DNA from: Sistotremastrum niveocremeum HHB9708
Taxonomy: Eukaryota; Basidiomycota; Agaricomycetes; Sistotremastrales; Sistotremastraceae
Length of the DNA: 64,000 nucleotides
NCBI GenBank assembly: GCA_001630475.1
Contig: KV419420.1
Coordinates: 143,024-207,023 of the forward strand
Direction: 5' to 3'
Numbering within the stretch: position 1 is the first letter of the stretch; each line of letters starts with the position of its first letter. The position numbers and the translations under genes are program-made. Shown piece by piece: positions 54,956 to 63,596 of the stretch. Below the pieces are notes generated by a model. The model had not been told where the DNA came from, made no database searches, and saw only the letters and a list, made by a program, of their open reading frames with translations.

Positions 54956-56146
54956 ATGCCCCGAACATCAATCCAATCTGAAAACGGTGTGTAACGCACA
55001 GCTCTCCCTGCAGCTTGTCTGACTGTGATAAAAGTCAACCCAACTCCCGTCGAGTCCAAGAAAAGGAGATTCTCGGCCCGCATCGCAGCTTCATCGACGT
55101 ACAACGACCTCAGTCTTATGACCTCGAACATCTCCAACACTATCAGCAGCACAGATTCCGTCATGGATCTAGACATTCGCGCTACTTCTCCTCTTTCGGA
55201 ATTCTCAGAATCGGCCTCAAGCATGTCCGAATCCGAGACCTCGACGCTCAACAGTAATAAATCCGCCGATATGACTTTTTTGCCAGGCTTCGACTACGAC
55301 GACGCAGACCTCGTTCTTCGCTCTTCCGATGGCACCGAATTCCGCGTACACAAGACTGTACTCAGCTCGGCCTCCGATTCGCTGAAGTACCTCTCTCAAG
55401 ACCCTCCTCATTCTTCCAAACGACGACGCGTCGCTTTTGCAGATAGACCCGAGAAGGATCATTCTTCGTTGCCCATCGTCTCCGTCGATCATTCGTCCGT
55501 AGAGCTTGATCGCCTCCTTCGTTATATCTACCCCATTGGCCGACCGAAAATCACATCACTCGCCGATATTCAATGCGATATCAACCTTCTCACGCGTTGG
55601 GATCTCGAAGGCGTCCGCACCGATCTAGGAAAAGAGCTCGATAACTCCTCCCTCATCTCCCAAGACCCCGCAGCCGCCTACGCTCTCGCAACACAATATA
55701 AATTCCTCCCCGCCCGCGACACGACTCTTCGGATCCTCTATAAACTCCCATTCGAAGGTTCTCCTCAGTACTTCCAAGAGTCTCAGATCACGTGCGGAGA
55801 TCTCCAACGGCTCATCGGATGGAAGAAACGATATTTGGCCGAACTCGAATCTCTCATGCGCACCTTCAAGATACCGCGTCTCTCCGAAGAATACGAATGC
55901 GATGATTGTTATTTGGCGAATTCGAAATGGTGCTGGTGGCCTATTGTCAGAGAGTGGATCGATGAGCAGACGGGGATATTCGATCTGGATAAGATGTGGG
56001 AGGTTATGGCTCAGGCGTGTCAGGAGTGCGAGGCGGACTGGGTGGAGAGCTTTAAGGGGATTCAGACGTTGAGGACGAACTTGATGAAAAAGATTGAAGC
56101 GTTGCCGGTCATATTTGAAGGTGAAGTTTCTTGTTTCCCCGTATGA
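54956..56146 (+). CDS. BTB/POZ domain protein with C-terminal CWW motif, gene 6
   Basis: Exon 1 starts at ATG 54956 (MPRTSIQSEN). An intron with a GTGTGT donor joins it to VNPTPVESKKRRFSARIAAS. A Ser-rich stretch precedes the core: FDYDDADLVLRSSDGTEFRV, KTVLSSASDSLKYLSQDPP, SSKRRRVAFA, LPIVSVDHSSVELDRLLRYI, WDLEGVRTDLGKEL, LRILYKLPFEGSPQYFQE, DLQRLIGWKKRYLAELESL and CDDCYLANSKWCWWPIVREW. The stop used is at 56144-56146. A GTGAAG after VIFE could start a terminal intron leading to another stop about 50 bp on. It is the most divergent of the six in the region following CWW. Confidence 0.8.
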
Positions 56147-56890
56147 GTCCCGGCCTGACGTGTTCGTTCAGATGGACCTGTGCCGTCTACTTGATTGAGC
56201 AGTCTAATCCTCGCAATCTGGAATGTGGTGATGACTCTGTGCTCGCCCCTTCGATTGCGATTTGTGTTTCTGGCTTGTACTCGCATCTGTGTTTTATCCA
56301 CCTTCGTCCATATTCATATCACTATTTCTATTCCGCATGTCGTCACAACCCCTGTATCAATCAACCGCATATACCATATCTCATGCTCAATAGCTTCCTC
56401 CGCCCGGTCGTCAATTAAATCTTTGCCGCAATCGTCATCCTCGATGACTCCGTTCTAGACGAGACAGATCGTTCACTCCCATACACTCGAGTTTAGAGTG
56501 CACTATTGTAGCGGAGGGCAGGGGTTTGTTAGTACTACACTGAGAGAGCGAAATTCGGTTTTTGAAGCTATGTCAGGAAGCGACGAGCAATTTAGCATAG
56601 AGAATACTGTTCCGACTCCTGAAAACATTGTTTGATTAATATCGTTGATTAAAATTCAGCATACACGTCCCGACCCCAACACCCAGATACGAAGCGCCCA
56701 TCGGGCTTAACATCCGAGCACACTTCCCGAAGCTTCCGGATCCATATCCGTTGTTGCCGGTCGGACGTTCAAATCTCGCCGCATCGAGCCCGTCAAACCT
56801 TATTCGCCGCGTCTCCCAATCCCCAGCTCGCGAACGCTTTCCCCTCTCTTCATCCCGGTGCCATCCACATTTCAGGTTTCCTAGACTTCA
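56147..56890. other. Intergenic stretch before RPP1
   Basis: About 740 bp; no gene. It marks the switch from the BTB cluster to housekeeping genes and should hold the ribosomal protein promoter. Confidence 0.4.
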
Positions 56891-57653
56891 ATGGTGAGCT
56901 GATTTCTGTTCTATGTGATTTGCGCAAATGGTGGAGAGAATGAGTTGATGGAAAGGGGTGGATGCTTGAGATGAGGGTCGGATGACGCCTGGGTTTTGGG
57001 TGTGGTGAAGACATGCTGGGACGATTCGTTGATTTGATAGGATGCCTACGAGGAGGATGGGCGGATTGGATAGGGAACCATGGATTGGATGGATCGCTTT
57101 CGCTTTGGACGAACCTAAACGTATTGGAGTTATATGATTCTAATTCGTTTTCTATTTCTTTCAGGCAACTTCAGAACTCGCCGCTACCTACGCTGCCCTC
57201 ATCCTCGCCGATGAAGGTATCGAAATCACCGTACGTCCTTCCCTCCCTCCCATCAAGCAAGCCTCAAACCTAATATCCTATTTCGTTCTCAGGCCGACAA
57301 AATCGTCGCATTAACAAATGCCGCTAACGTCGAGCTCGAGCCCATCTGGGCTACTCTTCTCGCAAAAGCCCTTGAAGGACGGGACGTCAAGGAGCTCCTC
57401 CTGAACGTTGGTGCTGGAGGAGGCGGTCCCGCTGTTGGCGGAGCACCCGCTGCTGGTGGTGCCGCTGCTTCTGCCGATGCCCCTGCTGAAGAGAAGGTCG
57501 AGGAGAAGAAGGAAGAGGCTAAGGAGGAGTCAGACGATGACATGGTACGTCCTTCTCATACCTTTTTATTCTGAATATAACTGACTGTACATTTCTTTTC
57601 TCTTCTTTCACGATATCGTTATGGTCTTATAGGGCTTCGGGCTGTTCGATTAG
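56891..57653 (+). CDS. RPP1: 60S acidic ribosomal stalk protein P1
   Basis: P1 pairs with P2 on P0 to form the lateral stalk of the large ribosomal subunit, which recruits and stimulates translation GTPases. The first coding exon consists of the ATG alone (56891-56893), followed by a 271-bp intron, long for this window. Exon 2 starts at 57165: [20 protein letters not shown]. Exon 3 reads [36 protein letters not shown], and a Gly/Ala hinge ([16 protein letters not shown]). It ends in the acidic [19 protein letters not shown], with a tiny last exon GFGLFD. The terminal SDDDMGFGLFD is the universal stalk signature. [11 protein letters not shown] at the N terminus identifies P1 rather than P2. 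About 110 aa, the normal length. Confidence 0.95.
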
Positions 57654-57887
57654 AAAATTATTGTTGTCTCTCCGTCTATGCTCTAGGCTCAGACCGACGA
57701 CTGCTCTTGCTAGTTGTAGTGCATCGATTTGTATCTCGCTAGTCTGATTACGCATATCGATTTTCCATTACTAATCACATGCAATGACACCATCCTCCCA
57801 CGCTTAGAGCCTCGGACTACATAAGACCCCCAACTTCCCCGACTCACGCCATCTTATCTCTCATCACCCAACTCGTCCTCATCGATA

Positions 57888-58542
57888 ATGGCACACACAC
57901 TCCCTCCTCTCCCATACGCCTACAATGCTCTCGAGCCTTACATCTCGAGCGAAATCATGACTCTCCATCATACCAAGCATCACCAAACCTACGTGAACGC
58001 TCTCAACGCTGCCGAGTCTTCGTTCCAATCAGCTACCTCTCCCAAACAACGCATCGCGCTCATCAGCGCGCTCAAGTTCAACGGAGGTGGTCACATCAAC
58101 CACTCGCTCTTCTGGGAGAACTTGGCTCCTGCTTCGGAGAAGGGTGGAGCTGGAGGTGTTATCAACGATGGGCCTTTGAAGAAGGCTATCGTCGAGGAGT
58201 GGGGATCGGTGGACGACTTCAAGAAGGCGTTCAACGCTGCTACGCTCGGTATCCAGGGTAGTGGTTGGGGATGGCTCGGCGCGGATAAGAAGGGAAAACT
58301 CGTCATTACGACGACTCCTAATCAGGATCCTCTCCTCGATTACACTCCGTTGATAGGTGTGGATATCTGGGAACACGCGTTCTACTTGCAGTACAAGAAC
58401 GTCAAGCCCGATGTGAGTCTCTTTTACTATTATCTTTTCTCGGATCGTGCTGATGATGAGACAGTACCTCGCTGCTATCTGGCACGTCATCAACTTCCAG
58501 GAGGCCGAGAAGCGATACACCGCCGCCATCTCTAAGCTTTAA
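57888..58542 (+). CDS. Superoxide dismutase [Mn], cytosolic type
   Basis: It converts superoxide to H2O2 and O2 using manganese. The start is ATG 57888: [20 protein letters not shown]. Metal ligands are visible: His in [13 protein letters not shown], His in [11 protein letters not shown], and Asp and His in [29 protein letters not shown] is the usual active-site loop. An intron at 58412-58463 splits the gene before [20 protein letters not shown], ending AISKL with TAA at 58540-58542. The total is about 200 aa, and the first residues match the mature enzyme (HTLPxLPYxYNALEP) without a mitochondrial presequence. It is therefore probably one of the cytosolic Mn-SODs known from fungi, unless an upstream exon is missed. 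Confidence 0.92.
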
Positions 58543-59031
58543 GCTTTGAAGAGTCGTGGTATCGTGAACATTGAGAAGACGAAAGAAGAAAAACTTTTAT
58601 CGTGCATGTATCAGTAGTTTCATCTCTGTGCCGACAAACCCAAGCCAAGTCAAATCGAATAAAATCACACTTGTACATTGTCATCTATCACATCGGCTCG
58701 ACTAGAGCTATAAGCAGTCTTTGTCGTCAAGCTCTCGGAAATGAAGTGCGCCGATCTGATTTACGGTTGACGATATCGCACTCAAAAATCAGCCTGAGGG
58801 AATCAAGTATCGGATCTCTCAGCCGACGGGCGCTTAAAGCGTAGCAGAGCGTTACGGTCTGGGTATATGCTGTATTTTTTTTTACTCCGCAATCATACTA
58901 TGTTTTCGGGCGTCGGCACAATATTTTCTGGACTAGATTGACTATTGTTATCTGAGACTGGTCCCGTGATCGCGCCAAGATCTCGTTCTCTGGGAGAATG
59001 AGCAGACCCTCCCCCGCTACGATAATGCATG
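58543..59031. other. Intergenic stretch, 3' flank of SOD
   Basis: No gene. Contains a T-rich run near 58873-58884. Confidence 0.4.
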
Positions 59032-59165
59032 CTGAACTCAAAAAGGGATTGAGCGGGGTCGGACTGTGGCTCAGATCTGCGCGAGCCATGGACCTGGTTT
59101 CTCTCGGAAGAGAACAGGCGTCGCGAGGCACGAACGACTCTTTGACCGAGTCTCGTTAGGGAGGC

Positions 59166-59253
59166 CTTCAGAAAAAAATAGACCAGCTAATTTGACTCCT
59201 GAGTCCTCCTGAGCGCTCAGGAGCTGAATTAGCTGGTCTATTTTTTTCTGAAG
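59166..59253. mobile_element. 88-bp palindromic foldback element (copy in LTR region)
   Basis: 38-bp arms with two mismatches and a 12-bp loop, starting CTTCAGAAAAAAATAGACC and ending in its inverse. The 2-bp flanking repeat is GC at 59164-59165 and 59254-59255. Same family as 62321-62408 and 63509-63596. Confidence 0.8.
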
Positions 59254-59282
59254 GCAACGCCCAGGAAAGCAAAGCCGAAAAC

Positions 59283-59564
59283 TAAGGCTTCCAACGAATA
59301 TAGCCCGTTTAAGGATATCCGCAAGTATACTTGCCAAGGGTACCTGCCTAATACACCGTAGGCAGGTACAAGATTAGTGGCTGGACATTTAGGCAGGTAC
59401 CTGCCTACTATTTTTACTAGTAAATAGGGGTTATTTAGGCAAGTATAGGCAAGTAAGTACCTGTACTTGCCAAGTACAAGTATGGGATTTTGGCTGAAAA
59501 AAACAGGCAGGTACCTGCATGCAGGTACCCAGGTAAGGCAAGTATATATTCGTTGGAGGCCTTA
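59283..59564. mobile_element. hAT-like MITE, 282 bp
   Basis: The target duplication CCGAAAAC is at 59275-59282 and 59565-59572. The ends are TAAGGCTTCCAACGAATATA and, reversed, TAAGGCCTCCAACGAATATA. The interior is rich in GGTACCTGC and GGCAAGTA motifs. Related in style to the 16741 and 18003 elements. Confidence 0.9.
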
Positions 59565-60098
59565 CCGAAAACTGCATAAGCTATCAAGTGCGTTTTACAA
59601 GGCAATCTTCAGTTGCTGGTTTCAACTATATTAAGGAATGTCTAAATACCTTTTACAAGGCAACTAGAGACTATTAGCAAGGAGCGACGATACTAGGATA
59701 AACGAATGACTTACTCTTCAGTTGCTGGTTTCAACTGAAGAGCGTAGGCACGAGGGCGCGGAGCATTAACTACTTAAGTCCGTTAAGTCCGAACACTATA
59801 TACGAATTGTAATCTAAGCTTGAATTCCAACACTCCCCCTCAAGCTGGATGCAGTCCAAGCCCGAGAGAGAATTTCTCTATCTTTGGAGAGTCCAATGCC
59901 TTGGTAAGAATATCGGCAATTTGGCTGTCGGTCTGAATATATTTGAGGATGACTTGATTACGAGCGACCATCTCGCGAATGAAATGATAAGGAAGGGCGA
60001 TGTGTTTGGTTCGGGGTGAGAATTTGTGTTCCTTGGCCATCGCAATTGCACTTTGGTTGTCACCAAAGAGAGTTGTGGGATATTGGAGAGGGGAAAGG

Positions 60099-60397
60099 AT
60101 AGGGATAGCAACGAATACCACAAAAATACAGGTACTCGTGGGTACTCAAGTACAGGTACCTGCTTACTAAGCAAACACGAGTCCAGATACAGCCCGCTCT
60201 GGGAAATTTTTTGAAAATACAGGTACCCGTAGGCAGGTACCTGTGTTTTTTGGCAGAGGGACTCGCGGGTACCTGAGTACGAGTCCAGCATTTTGGCCCA
60301 AAATCAGAGGCAGATACGAGTCCACGGCCTGAAAAAAACCACAGGTACCTGCGCACAGGTACCTGAGTCCACGAGTATATACTCGTTGCTATCCTTA
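60099..60397. mobile_element. hAT-like MITE, 299 bp, without target duplication
   Basis: Nearly identical, in opposite orientation, to 18003-18301, with both ends intact (TAGGGATAGCAACG left, TAAGGATAGCAACG reversed right). The flanking 8-mers differ (GGAAAGGA and GTTCTTCA). Copia sequence on the two sides is not contiguous: ...SQSEIDEMKN on one side and LSPLQYPTTLFGDNQ on the other. Confidence 0.85.
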
Positions 60398-61526
60398 GTT
60401 CTTCATTTCGTCAATCTCGGATTGGGATGTGGGACACTGACTGCGAGTATATTTGGCGCCTGGAACCATGGGAGAATGGGTAGGTCGACAATCTGAAAGG
60501 TTGAATCTCTTTGCCATGGCGTCAATATAACTTTCCTGTGACAGAGTTAAGATCCGATTCTCTCGATCACGTTCGACCAGAAATCCCAGTAGCCAATGGA
60601 TATCACCGAGGAATTTGATGGGATACACGGCCTCGATCCGACGATGAATATCCAACAGTGTAGGTGTGTCATTACCTGTACTGTGGACATCATCGACATG
60701 AATTCCTAGGAATGTTGAGATTCCATTCGGCTCGTGTCGGTAGAAGATGGCGGGATCAACCTGGCTACGGGTAAATCCCAAATCTTCTAGAAGTTTGAGG
60801 ACGGTCAGGTACCACTCTCGTGCGGCCTGCTTTAGACCGTAGAGCGGATGAAGCAGTAGGCAGACGTGATCGGGATTGTCCGGATCTTCGAAGCCTTCGA
60901 CTTGTTCCATGTAGACAGTCTCTCGGAGGGTTCCGTTGAGGAAAGCTTGCTCGAAGTCGGCTTGGTAGATGTCCCAGTCGTTACGAGTAGCGAGGGAAAG
61001 GAGAATTTTGTTGGAGGCGGATCTGGCGACGGGGGCAGTGGTTTCAAAGTAGTCAACCTTGTATTTTTGAGTGAATCCACGAGCTGTGACTCTTGCCTTG
61101 TATTTTACCGGCTTTCCGAGTGCATCGAGCTTGATTTTGTAGACCCAACGGTTGCTGACCACGTTGACACCAGGAGGACGAGGTACGAGTTCGTACACTC
61201 CACGTGCTTTAAGACCTTCCACTTCGGCTTCCATCGCGGACCTCCATTCCGGCCACTCCTCGGTCTTCATCGCTTCCCGCATGCTCTCCGGTTCTCCACC
61301 AGCGGTGGTAGCAGCGAAGGCGAATACTCCCCCTGATTTGAAGTCTTCTTCGAGTTCGGTGACGTAGGCGAGAGAAGCTTGTGGAATATCAGAGGATGGT
61401 GAAGCTGATGATTTGCGAGGGTTTAGACCTGTGGATGATCCGATCCCAGATTGGATGTCCCTCAACTTCAATGATGGTGTTTTCGTACGATGACCGCGAC
61501 CTAGAGGGGCAGAAGACTCTTCTGAT

Positions 61527-62018
61527 CAAGGGGCATGCGTAATAAAAATTTATGATATGACGTTGAAAAATTTTATTAAGGCCTCTTTGACCCTGTACCC
61601 TGAGATTTAAACTCCGAAAATCAATAAATATATTAATTTAAGGTCTCATACTATTTTCCGGGGTCTCCAATAGGCTTTGGTAGCTGTAGACAGTCTCCGG
61701 AAGCGTCAGTGAGATTGTTTCTGAGCACGTCGGGAGTTTCTCACAAGTTGTGACACTGCGGTGACCGTGACTCCGGAGCGTGACACAAGTGTGACGAAGT
61801 GACCTCCAAGAAGGCAACTAGCCGATGCAAGTACCACTTATGATTTGAAGCTCTCTCTGGCAAGCGTCACATCCTTCCAGACATGTTTGATGATCAAATA
61901 CACGCTCAGATGACTTGTAGATTAATATAAAAGGTATGTCGAAAATTTTATTTAAGGCCCTCGGAAACCCTGACCCTGACCACCCTGTGTCTCGGCATTT
62001 GCCGGTGCATGCCCCTTG
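61527..62018. mobile_element. hAT-like MITE, 492 bp
   Basis: The target duplication CTTCTGAT is at 61519-61526 and 62019-62026. Terminal repeats CAAGGGGCATGC are perfectly inverted. Inner repeats around ...AAAATTTTATT(T)AAGGCC and many GTGAC motifs follow. Removal rejoins the copia linker in frame (PLDESE to ESSAPLGRG). Confidence 0.9.
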
Positions 62019-62320
62019 CTTCTGATTCGTCCAATGGTGTTGTCTCGTTTTCGAATTCATTCATGAGATCGGCGAGGGGTTTAAGGGAGCTGGGAGATGA
62101 TGGAGGAGTGGTGCCACGAAGCGTTGGCGATGGGCGAGGGGATAATTTTGGTGATGATGAGGGAGTATTTCCGGGTTTGGATGATGTATCTTCCGGAGTG
62201 GGTTGATTGATATCGCTAGACTCCCCCTCAATCACGATAACTGGAGGAGATACATCGTTCTTGTCGAAGATGATGTTTCTTTCAACAGAGACTCTCCCGG
62301 TTTCTGGCCAATAAATCCGA

Positions 62321-62408
62321 CTTCAGAAAAAAATAGACCAGCTAATTCAGCTCCTGAGCGCTCAGGAGTACTCAGGAGCTGAATTAGCTGGTCTATTTTT
62401 TTCTGAAG
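62321..62408. mobile_element. 88-bp palindromic foldback element (copy in copia linker)
   Basis: Perfect 38-bp arms around a 12-bp loop; ends CTTCAG...CTGAAG. The 2-bp flanking repeat is GA at 62319-62320 and 62409-62410. Element plus duplication is 90 bp. Its removal gives SESKGHRIYWPETG, a normal copia sequence. Confidence 0.85.
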
Positions 62409-62492
62409 GATGCCCTTTGCTTTCTGAGTCAAAGCCAAGCCATTGACAGTGTTTTGATTTGGGATCGAGCTTGGAGTTAGCTTCGATATGAA

Positions 62493-62953
62493 TAGTGTTT
62501 GCAAGTCAGGTCACTTAACCGCCAAATAACTGCGACTTAGCCGTAACTTAACCATTTGTGACCTAACCATGGTTAATGGTCATGGCTCAGAGCTGGTGGT
62601 CAAGTCACAGTCATGGACCTCCCGGAAATCCTTGACCGCTTGCCTTGACCAACATGGGTAGATCCTTGTCTACAGCCTTCCCCAGGCCTTCCGATGTGTT
62701 CTGCTTGCCATATACATCATATATGAGGTCCAATAACCTAGTTTAAGTAGTAAAAAGTGGAGATTTATGACTTTTTTGAGGTCATAACCGCATTAACCGG
62801 TCAAAGTCAAGTCATGGTCACCCAATTTTGGCTTAACCGTGACCGTTGGCGGTTATAGGTTACAGCAAAACCCATTAACCATAACCGCGGTTTGGTTACG
62901 GTTAGGGCCTCCGAGGTGCCTATAACCTAACTTAACCTGACTTTCAAACACTA
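62493..62953. mobile_element. hAT-like MITE, 461 bp
   Basis: The target duplication GATATGAA is at 62485-62492 and 62954-62961. The ends are TAGTGTTTGCAAGTCAGG and, reversed, TAGTGTTTGAAAGTCAGG. The interior is crowded with TAACCG/CTTAACC motifs on both strands. Removal rejoins copia KVWVHI to EANSKLDPKS in frame. Confidence 0.9.
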
Positions 62954-63508
62954 GATATGAACCCAAACCTTACACCCGAACTTGTGAAGCTGCGACAGAT
63001 CTGGCTTCTTCCCGTGGACCATTTCGTATGGAGTTTTCCCGGGTAGAGCGCGAGTTGAAGTGCGATTCTTCAACCAGACAGCATGACGAATAGCTTCTCC
63101 CCATAGCGACAGAGGTAGACCGGCTTCGATGCGCATGGCTCGAGCCTTCTCCTTGAGAGTTCGGTTGAGACGTTCGGAGATGCCGTTCTGGGAAGGGGAA
63201 TCATGGACATTCAGGCGACGAATAGTTCCTTTGGACTTCAGATGAGCAGAGAATTCCTCGCTGGTATACTCTCCACCTCGATCGCTCTGGAATTCCTTAA
63301 TGACGCTGTTCCGCTGCTTATCGACCCAGGCTTCGTATTCCTTATAGGTTTTGAAGACTTCATCCTTGCTCTTAAGGAGGACCAGATAGGTTTCGCGTGA
63401 ATAGTCGTCGGTGAAGGTGACAAAGTATTTCATCCCTTTTCTGGTGGCCTTCGGTGCCGGTCCAGATACGTCACTGTGAACTCGGTCACCGTAATGCTCC
63501 ATACGCTT

Positions 63509-63596
63509 CTTCAGAAAAAAATAGACCAGCTAATTCAGCTCCTGAGTACTCCTGAGTACTCAGGAGCTGAATTAGCTGGTCTATTTTTTTCTGAAG
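63509..63596. mobile_element. 88-bp palindromic foldback element (copy before integrase)
   Basis: Perfect 38-bp arms with a 12-bp loop; ends CTTCAG...CTGAAG. The 2-bp flanking repeat is TT at 63507-63508 and 63597-63598. Removal gives HPKIRESKRMEHYGD, the expected copia junction; with it the frame meets a TAG inside the arm. Confidence 0.85.

Larger units (their letters stand above)
59032..59832 (-). repeat. Probable 3' LTR of the copia element, with two insertions
   Basis: On the minus strand the polypurine tract (about 59833-59842, AGGGGGAG) is followed by TGTTGGAATTC, a standard LTR start, just after the polyprotein stop. The outer end is not certain, because the 5' LTR is outside the window and cannot be compared; ...GTTCAGCA near 59032 is one possible CA end. 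The MITE at 59283-59564 and the palindrome at 59166-59253 lie within this interval. Confidence 0.4.
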
